Positions 13,411 through 26,759 of a stretch of DNA of 64,000 nt are shown one piece after another. Source of the stretch: Archegozetes longisetosus. Lineage: Eukaryota > Arthropoda > Arachnida > Sarcoptiformes > Trhypochthoniidae. The stretch lies in the NCBI GenBank assembly GCA_018873245.2, contig JAEMBT020000002.1, positions 8,096,001 to 8,160,000 of the forward strand, given 5' to 3'. The notes beneath the pieces were generated by a model. It had not been told where the DNA came from. It saw nothing but the letters and a program-made list of their open reading frames with translations, and did no database searches. Numbering within the stretch: position 1 is the first letter of the stretch; every line of letters starts with the position of its first letter. The position numbers and the translations under genes were made by a program.

Positions 13411-13665
13411 CATCGTGGATCAAGAAGTTGATTCAAGTAACGTAAATTGACCAGTACAGAGAGTTGATTGAATTTTTGCATTGGTAATGCCTGTAATAGT
13501 AAATATTGTTATTTAATTTTCAATAAATTATGCTTCTTTTGCCATGATGTGTGTATCGACCTATTTTACATTATTTTTATTACTAATAAGTGTACTAACA
13601 TGTAAGCTATTGAAAATATGCTAAAAGTTAATAGAGTAAACTATTCAATAACTTAGTTAGCTGTA

Positions 13666-13711
13666 CTTCTTCTTGTTCTTCTTCTTGTTCTTCTTCTTGT
13701 TCTTCTTCTCC
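13666..13711. repeat. 12-bp tandem repeat CTTCTTCTTGTT
   Basis: Three exact 12-bp units at 13666, 13678 and 13690, plus most of a fourth. Confidence 0.9.
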
Positions 13712-14184
13712 TTAATAGGTCATCAATTTTAATGATCGACAAAATTCGTAACAATCATTTGATTTGATTGAAACTCTTTCTATCAAATATTTCTAATCCT
13801 ATTGAATAGATTTGTTTAGATTTCATACGCAGCTCAATAGTTTGATGGAAAGTATCACTTGAGCAGAGGTTGTCATTGATGTGAATATGTTAGTGTCTCG
13901 TTTTTCGGATTCGTGAAGTATCCCATAGAGAACGTGAGTATAATTGACTGCTATATAACATGTTCACGTCAAACAATGTCATATTGAAGGGCGCATTAAG
14001 TCGTACGAATGAAGTAACTTTTATTCCATATCTTCCCTTTTATCAAACTATTTAACTCTCATCATCTTTTGCCAAAGTATACTGCATTTCTTACTTATTC
14101 AGTTCAATTCAAATCATATTCATGTAGGAATGAATGTTTGAAAATATGATGGCGCGAGTCCTATAAAGTTTTAGTCTTCGAATG

Positions 14185-14213
14185 GCATTAGTGATAGCAC
14201 TCGATAGCACTGA
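14185..14213 (-). repeat. palindromic repeat, half copy
   Basis: GCATTAGTGATAGCACT followed by CGATAGCACTGA matches the right half of the family as oriented at 10523-10580. Confidence 0.5.
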
Positions 14214-15123
14214 CTAAACCGCATATTTACACAAAAAAATATTTTGTTAATAAGCAAGAGAAGCATAAAACATGTTGAAAGGACTTTACGACTCGATATA
14301 TTAATTCAAGAGAATGTTAATCACCTGTATGTGAAGTTTCCAAGACTTTGAAAAAAGATCTAAAAAGAGAACATTTTTTACGGTGAGAGGAGAGGTCTTA
14401 TGCCTAATACACGAGTAGATTTTTAATATATTTGTTGGCAGAAAATATTTGACATTTAAGTACTGAAGAATATTAGAAACCATTTTTTCACTGTTTGGTA
14501 GCTTACAGTATCTGCTGAAAAGCAAATTAACTTGATTAAAACTTTAGAAAAGATACATCTTGAATAACCTTATTCGGCCAAACATTGAAATTCGGTTGGT
14601 TTTTGCGGAAGTAAATCTTTAAGAATGACTTTGTGAGTGAAAATTCATTTACAAGACACGGTAGAAAAGGTTTAACATTTTTAATTTGAGCTAGAATTTG
14701 GAGTTCATCTAGATTTTACAATGATTTAGTTTGAATCACACTTTGAATAAATGAAGTGAACATCCACTTTAAAGCTATAAATTATAAAATAGTGAAAACC
14801 TAAATCAAGTTAAGCTACAAATAACTGAAAAGTAAGGCTTTGATAGACTTGAGTTTTTCAATTAGGTACGAGAAGCAAAGCAGATATAAACGATTGTATA
14901 ATTAAATCAGAATTTATTGATGATTGCAAGCTTGAATAGTATTTAAGCAATATATCTGAATATCTGAAAGTTGACATATTTGTTGCTGAACTTAATAATG
15001 ATCTGTCTTCAGTTATTTATTAGCAGTTACTAACCTGACTATTACTCAAAGGGTGTCTCACATTCTTGACACTAGAATTATTACATTTGTCCAGGTGAGC
15101 GCAACAAGTCTTATCTTTAATTG

Positions 15124-15157
15124 AAATAACATAATGGATAGGACTGTATAGCACTTA
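15124..15157 (-). repeat. palindromic repeat, half copy
   Basis: AATAACATAATGGATAGG followed by ACTGTATAGCACTTA matches the loop and right arm of the copy at 16389-16449. The left arm is absent. Confidence 0.6.
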
Positions 15158-16388
15158 TTGTAGCTCCAAATTACTTAAGTAATCGTTTGCTTTTACTTAT
15201 TCATACCATGTGTTTGATATATTGCAATGAAATTGCAAAATAAACACATAGATCTCTCCAGAAACGAAAGCAAATTATAGGATAAATAATGCATGTCTTC
15301 AGATACAAAACTTGTGTGAGTTCTAATCGAAAAGAGCTCACAAATGTTGAACTCTTATTACCTGCGCCTGTGATTTATGACTGAAATGAAAATAATTTCT
15401 AGAATTGTGAACTCGTATTGATTTTTAATTTGGAGATATCCATAACTTAATTTTGATTACCTCTTTTATTGCATAAATAGGAATAATGAATGTAATGTTA
15501 ATAAAAATACATGACAATAATTCATAAATTGTGCTTTTATAAGACAATTGGCCCACTTTTAAGCAGAACAAATACTGAATCAATAAATAATGAACAAGTG
15601 TCAGTCCATTGACTAATTTTATTAATAAGATTAATTCATTTATAATAATATCAAACATAGCTTAATATATAGTAGAAAATCATTAGTATCTATTACTAAT
15701 TTCTCATTGTTCATTTATTCTCTTTCTTCCTTTAGTCCTAACAATTATTGATTTGAAAACGTCTCTAATACCATCCCTCACTTGTAAACGTGTTTGAAAC
15801 CATTGCTGATTGTCGAACATCTCAAAAGCAGCTTTGAATGGATAGATTTTCAAGTATCGAACTAATCAATATAGATGAACTTGTTAGGGACCATGTATCC
15901 TAAGTACATTTGAACGTTTAGGCAAACCATTTTCTCAGCCTCAAAGTATTGAATGATTTAATGAAGTTTGTTTTAAGTTGTTTTGGTTTCTCCGGTTTCC
16001 TCAATACTATTGTATTTTCAATCAAATTTATGATAAATTAATGCAATTACTTCTGCTCTTCAATACTGTTATTTGATTTTATTACTTGGAAGGATAAACT
16101 ATAATTTTCAGCTTAATATGTCATTATTAAGCTGTGTCACTAATTCAATTGAATGCAATCTATGAAAACTTGAAGACATTTCGCTTTATTGCCGTATAAC
16201 TTATAATTTGTTATTTACTTTTAAAATCAAAATTGTATTCATTTTCAAAAGCTATACAACCAGAATTAGACAATATATTGAACTTTATTGTGAATTGTAG
16301 GTTGACTGCAAAATAATTAGTGAGATTTAGGCAATGGTTAAATTAGATTAAAAACTTGAACAATACAATTAAGAGTAAACAGTCGAGC

Positions 16389-16449
16389 GAGTGTTACAAA
16401 GTGCTATATCTAATTAGAATAACATTACAGATAGTACTCTATAGCACTC
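16389..16449 (-). repeat. ~60-bp palindromic repeat, copy 2
   Basis: The left arm is GAGTGTTACAAAGTGCTAT, the loop TCTAATTAGAATAACATTA, and the right arm AGATAGTACTCTATAGCACTC. The reverse complement aligns along its whole length, loop included, with 18442-18504. Confidence 0.85.
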
Positions 16450-16587
16450 TAAACACGATATACATGAGTATAGCGAGATAATTGTTTCTAGCTCAAACAA
16501 AATTAATAATCAAATACTTGATATGCGAGTTATATGGAAAACATGATAATACAAGATTCGCTAGATTTTTAGCGATCTCCATGATAT

Positions 16588-16651
16588 ACTTAACTAAATT
16601 AAATTCTTAACTAAATTAATTGTTGACTAATCTAAGTTCTTAACTAAACTA
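16588..16651. repeat. degenerate tandem repeat around TTAACTAAATTA
   Basis: Four imperfect copies of a 15-19 bp unit of the form TTCTTAACTAAATTAA. Confidence 0.6.
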
Positions 16652-17534
16652 AAATCTTTTTTCATATAATCATTTGTACGATACCATTATTAATGCGATT
16701 ATCTTTCGTACTTTATTAGTGCCAATAATTTTTAGTTAAAAGTCGTGATTCACACTAAGAGAACATGAATATGATTAATGGAGAAAAAGTTAGATTTATT
16801 GTTGTGAATATATATAAGTTATGAAGAGTACCTGCACTACCAATTTATTATGATTATTTGTTGTTATATAGAGTATCCGATTTTCAATAAGCTAATCTGA
16901 ATTTTAAAATCCCAAATCACTATTTCTTACAGCTTGACAACTGACACGATTCTATTAAATTCTTGTTTTACTTCATTAAGACTTAGCTAACTTTTAAGTT
17001 CAGATCAAACACAATGAATCGAAACCCGATTTGACTGCTATTTCCTATATTAAGACTGAAATTAGTGATTCAACTAAAAATGATGACAATGTCGATTATA
17101 ATTAAATCTTATTAACTCAAGTTTATTGAAGTTAATATAGAGTTAAGTGCATTGTATGGAAAGTTTTATTTTTGTTTCAAATTGAATTTCGAGAAAAGGC
17201 GTAACTGTTTGTCACCCGTCTATCATAGTTTGGGGTCAGAGGTGATGAGCACTGGTGCACATTTGATTTGAAAAACAAAGCATTAATCGGGCCAAGTCTT
17301 AGTCAAGTCAGAGCCAAATCAAAGTCGAATCAATTATTTAAAATCAACTTCAATTGAACAGCACTTCTGTATAGATATTTGTATTCACGTTTAAAAGACT
17401 AAAAGATATTTTACATTTGCAAAGCAATGACAAGCTCTCAGGCAATAAGTTGAGCATTATTCATAGAATATAGAGAACTGAAATATTAATTCAATATAAG
17501 TGAAGAATACGTTCATTTTAACAGTAGGTGCTTT

Positions 17535-17659
17535 CAAGTCATATGAAGTTTAGTCAAGTCTTCTCAAGCTCAGTCAAGTCTTATGAAGTCTTATCATGTT
17601 TAGTCAAGTCTTGTGAAGTCCTGTGAAGTCTTATGAAGTCTTACGAAGTCTTATGAAGA
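17535..17659. repeat. 10-bp minisatellite (GAAGTCTTAT type)
   Basis: Twelve or more imperfect 10-bp units in a row, alternating TCAAGTCTTA and GAAGTCTTAT forms. Scattered related words (CCAAGTCTTAGTCAAGTC) occur from about 17,290. The last units are the most regular. Confidence 0.85.
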
Positions 17660-18441
17660 ACAGACCTTTATTAAAACATATAAATGCTTTTGTGCATTTA
17701 GGCAATATAGCATAGTTGCACGATTTTACTAAAACCTTAACTTTTAAGCAATGAAATCGTGAGTTTCCAAAAGGATCAATAGACTTTAAATTGCAAGGTC
17801 TTGTCAGAGCGCGTTCAACCACATAGAGGCAAACCTTTTCATATTACAATTACCGCACGAAACTAAATTATTGAGCTCAACGTATGAATCTTAATGCAAT
17901 TCATGTAAAATCACACATCGCTTCTCTTTTTCTCTATTACTACAGCTTTTATACTTTATAACTATTGAATTATTCACCCATCGTTTGCTATCTACAAGGC
18001 TTTTATTTTCAGTTTCTATTCACTTTGCTATGAATTAGACATTCAATCAAACAGAACTCCAATCATTTTTTGTCCGATTCTCTTATTTTGTCTTATTATA
18101 CAGTACTTTACACTTGTTCGGACTTCTTCTCGGACTCTTTTTCGGGCTCTTCTTCTTCTCGTGCTATACATGCTATACATACCTGTTCATAGAAATATAA
18201 ATGAAAATTTTAAGATCACTTCAACATAAATCCTGTTTCAAACTATTTTAAATCAACACAAATCAATCTGATTATTGTAGTTATTTGTAAATTTGCTGAA
18301 AACTTTCCAATATTTATACAATTCATATAACAATAACTATGATTTATTGATATTTCCTTTAATTTTTATTCATTTATTTTTTGTGTGTTTATAACAGCGA
18401 ATATTTTATACAATAAGTTATTGGGAATACGTATCGTCGGG

Positions 18442-18504
18442 TAAGTGCTATAAAATACTATCTGTAATGTTGTTTCAATTAGAAATAGGGCTTTATAGCA
18501 CTTA
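18442..18504 (+). repeat. ~60-bp palindromic repeat, copy 3 (best)
   Basis: The arms read TAAGTGCTATAAAATACTAT and ATAGGGCTTTATAGCACTTA and enclose an asymmetric loop, CTGTAATGTTGTTTCAATT. As RNA or single-stranded DNA it would form one hairpin. Other copies in both orientations, from 10.5 to 24.0 kb, show it is a dispersed family. Both ends could be read as TA-flanked, but that does not hold for every copy. Confidence 0.85.
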
Positions 18505-20992
18505 TCTGAGGATATGTCAACTTATTTTCAGAACTATAGTCGAGATATTTTATTCAGTACATGCGAAAAAAATAAATTTTAAAAAATAAAAGATTCGTAT
18601 TGAGCTAGATTGATGTAAGTGTTAATATATTCCAAAAATAATTGCTTTTACAGTGCAATACTGTTAGTACTGCTCATCTCTATATTCATATGGGTTTAAA
18701 GGAACAGTTGTTAACCTAAAGCCTGATTTTACTTTATTAATAGAGAATCATGAAAACAACTTTGAGAAGAAGAACTTTGAGGAGAACTTCGAGTGAAATA
18801 TCTATGACACAAACAATTAATTAGTATATCTGAAAAGAAGAGGTATGTCCGTAATATTAAACTGCGTAGAATTTTAATCAATCTCCAATATGTTAAAATG
18901 TTTGCCCCCAACCAAAAGATCATGGATCTTTGCTTAAATCAATGTTTTCTGACTCATTAGTTAGCAACTACTTTGATGTTTGCCTTTTATGCTAATTTTT
19001 TTCTATTGAACATTCCTTCATTTAGTTCTACGAATTAATATCAATAGTAAAAATTATCACTTGTTAAGCATATTAATCAACAGTATGACAAATAATCAGA
19101 TGTGAGAATTCTCCAGATTCGTGTAAGATTATATGAATTTTCCACATTCTTGTAAAAAATTGCATGGATTTTCAGAATTTTTCTCAAATATGATGTGAAT
19201 TTATTTGAAAAGCAAATGTTTAAATTAAGAAAATGGTGAAAAAATGTTTTCTATAAAAGTTTGAGAGATGAAAATAATGTGAAAAAATTGCATAAATATT
19301 TATAGTAAAGAACTATATCATTATTATAATGCAGTTGTAACTTAATCGCGATCAGATTGCACTAAAGGTTATTTATAATTCTATTGAATTTAAAATTAAA
19401 AATTGTGAGCAAAGCAACACAAAAGCTTAAGTAAAGTTTTGATATTACGGTTAAGAAGAGTATCTGATAAATGAATTGAATTTCATGCGCTTCATAGCAA
19501 TATTGCACATACTGTACATACATAATGTCTGAGTCACGCTCTCCATGCAATTGAATTGTATTAAGACCTTCACCTGTAATTCGTGAGATTTAGCTGACTT
19601 TGGAGACGATGTGCATGTCTTTTACCACCCACTCATAGGGGACTTGTTTTGTGAACTGAATAATAATTTAAAAGTGAATTAGTTTAATAGTTTCCTTTAG
19701 CAGTTATATTGAGTACATATTATTAATATAAAAATTAGTGTATTTATTATAGATTACACTTCTATATTTTTACTAACACACACTTTAATAAATAATTATT
19801 GTTATTTTTTCTCCGCTACAAACTCCTTCTAATTCACAATACATCTCAGCTCACAATGCTATCCATTATGTCAGTTCACAAGCAATTGATGTCGTGATCC
19901 AAATGCTGCATTTGAAACATTCCTCTCGATGTTTTCCTAATCCTTAATTCCGATCGTACGCATTCTAAACTGTTCAAAAGTTAATTGAATATTTAAATTC
20001 CAAAACAAAACTATCTAAATCCTATTGAAGATAATCTGAACATCTTTTCATTCTTGAATCGTTTATGGACAATAAAAGTGTTGTGAAATGCTAGTTGTCC
20101 GCAATTAAATCTTATGTAAACTATGGTAAAGTCTGAAACTATTACATTATTAATAAATATTATTAAATGTTATTCTTCCTAATGCTGTCAAAGATAAATA
20201 AAACATTGGATATGCCAAATGATAACAAGCGTTTCGTAATCAAACTTGTTGTGCATCTCTTTTATTAATAAGAGTCAGTCTTAATTCAATGTTAAACTTC
20301 TCTCCTAAACTTTTATCTTAAGTTTTTTCTTAGAAAACAAATAATAGCATTTGAAAAGATGAAATTTATTTTTAAGTGGCCTCATATGCCATATTATACT
20401 ATTTATCCTGATTTAGTACTTGAAGTTATTTCTAAATCATAAGAACCAAATTAGTAATACGCAAGATACGAGCGAAAGGCGGAAATAAGGTCGTACCTCA
20501 TTCCTGATTCACTTGTTTTCAAGGAGAAAGTGCGTCAAAAACACATTTAAGACAAAGCATATTTAAGATATTATTCCATTTTCTCATTGTTTGCTGCATG
20601 AGATCACATCTTTTGACATAAGTCTGTTCTAGTGAGCCAAGGTTCTATTCAGATATGCTTCTAATTCAATTCCAAGATATATTCTACGCTTTCCAATTAA
20701 ATTGCATATACGTTCTACGCTTCATTTTATACATGCCTATCCGTGTCTAGTTAATCAATGAACTTTACAGTTTAATCTTTAAGCATTATGGTTAGTTTGA
20801 AGTACTAGTCCTTGCTAGATCTCAAACTGTCGTATTTAAAATAAGACTAGCTCATCGCCGTAAAGATTCTTTATTAATCGGTGAATTCATCATATTTTGC
20901 GCAAAAGTTGGCAATGGTTTGGACCAAAGCCTTCATCCATTCATAAACAAGACACTAATGCTATTAACTTTGAGATATCCTTATTCTACCTG

Positions 20993-21008
20993 TATATATA
21001 TATATATA
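20993..21008. repeat. TA microsatellite
   Basis: Eight TA units immediately abut the left end of the mariner remnant. They also provide its TA target. Confidence 0.9.
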
Positions 21009-21424
21009 TTAGGGTTTTGCTTATGTAATGCGGTTTTTGTTAGTAAAATTGCACTCGTCGCCCAGATTCAGGGTTGTCTTTGACACAGAAGTCGTTGTTT
21101 CAGAAGCGCGAAAACCATCGCTGACACTGACTCACACTCAGAGCTTTGCGACCATATGTGTCCCGAATGTGTTGTGCGGCTTCGGTAGCATTTGATCCCC
21201 GATCAAATTCATACAACAAATAATGTCTCATGTGAGTCTTAGTCGGAAACTCTTCAGCCATTTTGGACACAATTTATTTAAAGATTATATGTCAATAATT
21301 TAAGTTTAGATATCACTCTTTTTGGGTGACTTTCCAAAAAAATTTGTAAACAATCGATTATTGATTCAAAATTGACCTCAAACATAACGTTAAAAAAACC
21401 GCATTACATAAGCAAAACCCCTAA
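21009..21424 (-). mobile_element. mariner transposon, internally deleted remnant (416 bp)
   Basis: Terminal inverted repeats of about 30 bp (TTAGGGTTTTGCTTATGTAA and onward) bound the element, with TA at 21007-21008 and 21425-21426. On the minus strand, 21261 down to 21040 encodes the start of a mariner transposase: ATG at 21261, then the paired HTH region with HYLLYEFDRGSNATEAAQHI, a QRWFSRF motif and DNPESGRR. The DDD catalytic domain is entirely missing, one in-frame TGA follows QRWFSRF where Arg is usual, and the frame ends just inside the terminal repeat. It cannot make transposase, but its ends may still be recognised in trans. Confidence 0.88.
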
Positions 21425-22661
21425 TACTTTCCCAAAATATTTTGTACACTTGAATGCCCAAAACGCTATCTTTTATGAATCTTCAAATTGATATAATACT
21501 TTATTAATGTTTCAATTTGAAAATATTTATTTCTCATGAAATCCTTATTAGAGATGCCAAAAGTGAGTAATGACTTAATCAAATAAACACATAAAATTGC
21601 AAAATACAAATTGTTTTAATAAATCTGGTGATTAACTGATTCGGAGTATTTTGGAAAAGCTCAAAGTGAACATCTGCGATTAATACGTTTAGGATTGAAT
21701 TTCCGCTTTAGATTTTGTGTTTTGAATTTGAATTTTGATTTTGAATTTTTATCTCATTTAAGTTATCCTTTAAGTTATCCTCTCTGCGCAAAACTTCCAA
21801 AGATCGTGACAATCCATCGTTTTACTGAATTTATTAGTTATTTATGAATTTAGGAGATATCCTAAAACATATTCTTTCAATTGAAAGCAGTTTAAAAGAT
21901 TTTTAACGATAACGTTACTTATTAGAAAAACTATAATTATGAATAGAAATAAGATGAATGATTATACATTTGAACAACTCTTTCAAGTTGAATATCAGGA
22001 TATGTTGTTATTTCAATTGTTTAATAGCTTAACCGCTTAACTCATATTGACTAATGTGCACTTTTTTCAACTATCAATTAGTCATTAAATGTAAAATACA
22101 TTAAGCTTTCATTTGCTATAGATAGTCCGTCTTGCAAATCAAATACCAATGCTGTTTACAAATAATCTTATTTTCATTTTTACATATCCTGCCTGTCCAC
22201 TTCCATTTAAACGTTAACTCCTTTCTAGACCGATCACAAAACTTTGACACAATTGCTTAAAGCTTTTTAACAAATTGAATAATTTCATACGCAGAACTAG
22301 TGTTTATTACAATTGAATCAGTACTGGTCGCTAAAATATCTTATCATAAAGACGCACTTTAATAATAAAATGATTGTTGATCGCAAATCAACTGATTGGT
22401 ACTGACAGAACACTTTTGATCGAAAGCATCAATAGTTTGTTGAATGAAACAAATTTGAATGAGGTCTAACCGATACTCACGAAAATAAATTTATAATAAG
22501 CTTTTTGATGCTATTTTTACTTTCGTCGGAAAATATGAATAATTTAAACGGAAAACATCACAAAAATGAGATAAAAACGGATTGAAATAAAAATAGACTG
22601 AGCACGGAATGGTGAAAGAGTAAAATAATATAAAATATTAGTAATAAAATAGGAATAAAAG

Positions 22662-22739
22662 AAATGATATGTATAGTGAAAAATGGTATGTATAGTAAAA
22701 ATGGTATCTATAATAAATAATGGTATCTATAGTGAAAGA
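22662..22739. repeat. ~20-bp tandem repeat x 4
   Basis: Four imperfect units of the form AAATGGTATCTATAGTGAA. Confidence 0.75.
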
Positions 22740-23988
22740 GTGAATAGATTTGATGATTTTTGATGTCAACTGTTGGTAATAATAGGAAGGAAAGAATGAT
22801 AGCAGAGAGAAATGGCAAATGACCACACAAGATGTATTGAATAGTTTGTTAACAGTCACGATTATAAGCCTTGTTCACTAAATTCTCAAGCTCTACAATT
22901 GCTGAATCCAATACCGTATTCTTGTATTCATTTGACAGATCTTTTTATAAAAGCTTTAAATGTTATACTTTGTGTGAATACTATTCTCTTGAATGAGATT
23001 TTTCATCAAAAGCTATTATAAGTGAATTCATTTTCCATGTTTTTAATCTGGAGTTTATTGAATGTCAATAATTGAAAAAAGAATATTACGGAAAAGTATA
23101 AATGAATAAAAAGAAGATATCATGCGTCCCAATAAAATCTGAGGAAAATTAAATAACAGTCAATTCTGTTTGAATGAAAATAGTTTTAGATATTTAGCGC
23201 AACTTATCTTATGCCAAAACTCATGTTTTATAGTTTGAATCCATCAAAACGTTTGAGAGAACACAATAGTATAACAGTTTCCTCATCTAGTCTTTCATCA
23301 AATTGAACCAATCTAAATTAAAATTTTAAATTTATGTTTAATTAACTGAAACATTACTTAAAGCCATCAATTACTTTAATAAAAAGATGAGTTGAAAAAC
23401 TAAGTTTCATCAATTCATATATAATTAAAGTCTAGTATTCAAATACAATTCAATAGATAGGGTTCATGAACTAACAAGTTAGAGTCTAATCATTACAAGT
23501 ATATAGAATATTACCTATAATTGTCTTATAAATAATTACTCAATAATTGCTTCAACGTATGATAAGTTGAAACAGAAATTCTAGATTTTCACCCCCAATA
23601 GTTCATAGCGATCAGCATAGGGATCGTTTTAATCATATAGGGTACGATCATTAAGAGCTGCTCTTATGTATTTTGCTATAACCTCCTTTAACATATCTTA
23701 CATTGAATGCCACTTTTGACAGCTAACCATTGTTTCTGATTGGTCTTCTCCAAAGGCATCGCACATCAGTCCTAGTGCTGTACTCATCAAATTTATTATC
23801 ATACCACTCATGTTTTAACCCCATGTCACTCGATTCTACATTGCACTATGAAACTAACATAGATTGTTCCGAATAACAATCCTAAATTATTCAACTGCTA
23901 TAAATTTGTTAAAACACCTCATCATAGATGTAAGACTCACTTGGCTATATGGTATAATTACAGCTTGCCGCTAACATATTGGTCTGGC

Positions 23989-24049
23989 CAGTGCTATAAA
24001 GTAGTATCTAAAATGTTATCTGAATTTGAGATACCACTCTATACCACTG
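23989..24049 (+). repeat. ~60-bp palindromic repeat, copy 4
   Basis: The arms are CAGTGCTATAAAGTAGTATC and GATACCACTCTATACCACTG, with the loop TAAAATGTTATCTGAATTTGA. It has the same orientation as 18442-18504. A 63-codon frame that spans it (23941-24132) is not considered a gene. Confidence 0.8.
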
Positions 24050-25475
24050 ACCCTACCATATGTTTTGACTTTAATAAATATACTTTTTTATACATACTTT
24101 TCTCATTGCCGCTATATTTGGATAACAATTAAACTCAACTTCAAATATTGCGCTTATTGTGGATTAGTCCCTATTCTTATTTAAAACTTCTTATTTATTG
24201 CTTCACATGAATCATAATCAGTCTTTAAAACTAATTCTACTCTACTTATACCCTTCTTTTGACTATGTTTTCATAATATTACTTCTGATTTGACTTACAA
24301 TCAACTTGTTATGATAATAAGAAACAATAGAATAAATTGAATATCAGCCCGATTTTCACTATTTTTTTTCTCTTTCTGAGTAAATCATACCAAAAGTCAC
24401 TTTAGGAGATGTTTACGCAATTCATTTTCGATTGATGCATAAACAATTGCAGTGCACACTTTTAGTTTAGTTTAAACTTTGCTCCTTTTCAAATATTTAT
24501 AACGAATGCCATTTAAATATACATAGTTCTTCAAACAAAAAATATATGGGTGATAAAAACTCACATTTTTAAACCTTTAGTCAAATCTTTTTATAATTAA
24601 TAGATAAATCAAATCAAATTCTTATGTGATAATTATAAATGAACTGCGCTCGTTCAACCAAGTGATCAAAATTTAAATATTCTATAGTTGCAAATATTTT
24701 TCTAGACTTTTACAAAATAGAAATTATTTAAGATAGCATTCAACAGAAATCAGTATTAACTTGAAAAATACTAGTAAGTTTATCAAACTATATGCCTAAG
24801 CTATAAGTTATGATCTAACAAAACTCATATGCTTATTATACTAGTTATTTAATTTACTCTCATTTTCAAACATAATACTAGTTTTCTAGTTTTCAAAATT
24901 TTCAATCATTTTCTGTTGAAATTCAAACATTTTATTTATTTGAAAGCTTTAAATCTAAGTTTTGATTTTTAAAATTTTTTGGAGAACCAACTCTTTAGAT
25001 AGTTATCAATAAATTTGCTGATGGATTCTAAACCTAAAATAAGACTAAGGCTAAGGTCCTAAATCATGTTTCAGCCTCGAACTTTGTTCTTTGCTGTACT
25101 TCATATTATAGGATTCATATTAACGAGTATTAAAACTTTTTTATCAAATTGAAGCAAAATTACATTAAAGAACAGTTTAACAAAGGATACCGCCATCTAT
25201 AAAAATAAGTTTCTTGAATATTTCAACAACAGCTAACTAGAATTATAAATTCTATAGGAATTTTAGGAACTGATAAACTGGTTATTCTTAGAAACTCCAA
25301 TAAATTTCTATCATATCTGCGTAAACATTTAATTTCGTTTATTATATTTTTCTAATATTTCAAATAAGATTTTTACTCATTTTACAGATAATTAGGAAAA
25401 TTTCAAATATTGATAGCTTAATAGATTTTATAGTTTTATAAGTGCACAGCAATTATGGTTCTAAACATTTCACTA

Positions 25476-26759
25476 TTAGGTAGTGATAATGTGCTGACAT
25501 GTCATATTTTCGATTCCGATCGTAGTGATGATCCAGTCAATGAAATAATCAACTTTAGTGTAAACCGCATAATAACCAACTTTTCCACATCCGATTCCGA
25601 AAGATGATAAACCTATTGCGTAGTATTTGCCAGATTTTGGTTCAACTCTCATAAGTGGTGCACCAGAGTCGCCCTGAATTAAGTGATTAATCAACTGATA
25701 AGATATGAAATCAAATTTTGAACTTTAATAGAAGCAAACAGTGAGAATCAAATCCTCATTTCCTAGCCCGAAACGTTAGCTCAAATCCTACAAATCGTTA
25801 GCTTAAAGCCTAGTTGAAGCTCAACTTTCTCTAAGTTTTGCGCAATTGTGATATTAATCAAATTTAACCATAAATGCAGAACAGTATTCCAGACCTGACA
25901 GGTATCACCGCTTCCGAATAGATTTGCTGCGCATAGTATCCTATCTGTTAGTTGTATTCCCTCTTCTTTTAATTTATTCCTACATTCATCATGAGCAGCA
26001 ACAGTTACTTCAGCTTCACGTATTTCATTGAAATGTTCATCACTGTCTGAATTATAAAACCTTGATAATTCAACAAAATATTTTCCGTGTTTCGGTCAGA
26101 AGTAATTGAAAATTGATTTAACTACTCACAGAATCCAGTCTTACCCCAACCTGCGATTAGCGCTTTTGTAGTTTTATTTGAATAGAATGATTGAGATAAA
26201 CAAATAGGTCTATTGAACGCATAATTTAAAGCGTTTTTAAACGTTAATAAAGCAATATCAAAGTCTTGCATTTCTTCTGAATATCTATGGTGGCATTTGA
26301 TAGCTGATATATCGTAAATATCTTTGCTTTCATTCAATCGAACAGATCCAATCTTGAGACTAATTTCGTTTGGTTTTCTCCTAAAAGTTTATTTAATCGC
26401 TTGAAATAAACAAACTCAATAGAAACTAAACTATTGTTAAACATTTAATCAGAAAAGATGCAGTCATAAGTGTCAACCAGAATTGAAATTTAAATAATTA
26501 AGAAAACAAACCGAAAAACACAATGAGCAGCAGTGAGTACATGCTGCGCAGATATTAGAGTTCCTCCACATAACAACTCATTATTACGATTTCTATCCAG
26601 AATGGCTACAGTCCATGGATATTTATTTGTCTCCAATATTTTTCCACCCACTATTCGTTTTTGTCGAAACTCATTTCTTTGGCCACATTCGCAAGATTGC
26701 CATGAATCCAAACAATTGACCTGAAATATTATAAAAACAATTACATGAATCGATTTCAT
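25476..26759 (-). CDS. secreted trypsin-like serine protease (S1 family)
   Basis: Four exons: 26759-26512, 26380-26130, 26046-25895 and 25673-25476. They join in frame to 849 nt (282 residues) with GT-AG introns. An N-terminal signal peptide (MKSIHVIVFIIFQVNC) and a short propeptide precede the activation site QKR|IVGG at residues 35-36. The catalytic triad is present: His79 in TAAHC, Asp124 in DFDIALL and Ser220 in GDSGAP. Asp214, six residues before the serine, predicts trypsin specificity (cleavage after Lys or Arg). There is no clip domain or other extra module, so this is a simple extracellular trypsin-like zymogen; digestive, haemolymph or reproductive roles cannot be told apart from sequence. 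Exon 4 continues the frame from exon 3 exactly at the conserved ...CQ|GDSG junction. The first 13 codons end in TTTCAG, so an alternative upstream first exon is possible. Neighbour megalin lies 1.5 kb upstream on the same strand and is unrelated. Confidence 0.9.

Larger units (their letters stand above)
13712..25475. other. intergenic, no gene recognised
   Basis: The rest of the 25-kb desert. It contains six of the seven palindromic-repeat copies or half copies from 14,185 on, three minisatellites and one mariner remnant, all listed separately. Reading frames on either strand stay below 80 codons and are AT-biased. No exon of a conserved gene was recognised. Confidence 0.5.

Noticed and set aside
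25476-26759. Clip-domain immune protease
   Set aside because: Between the signal peptide and QKR|IVGG there is room for only some 20 residues, so no clip domain exists.
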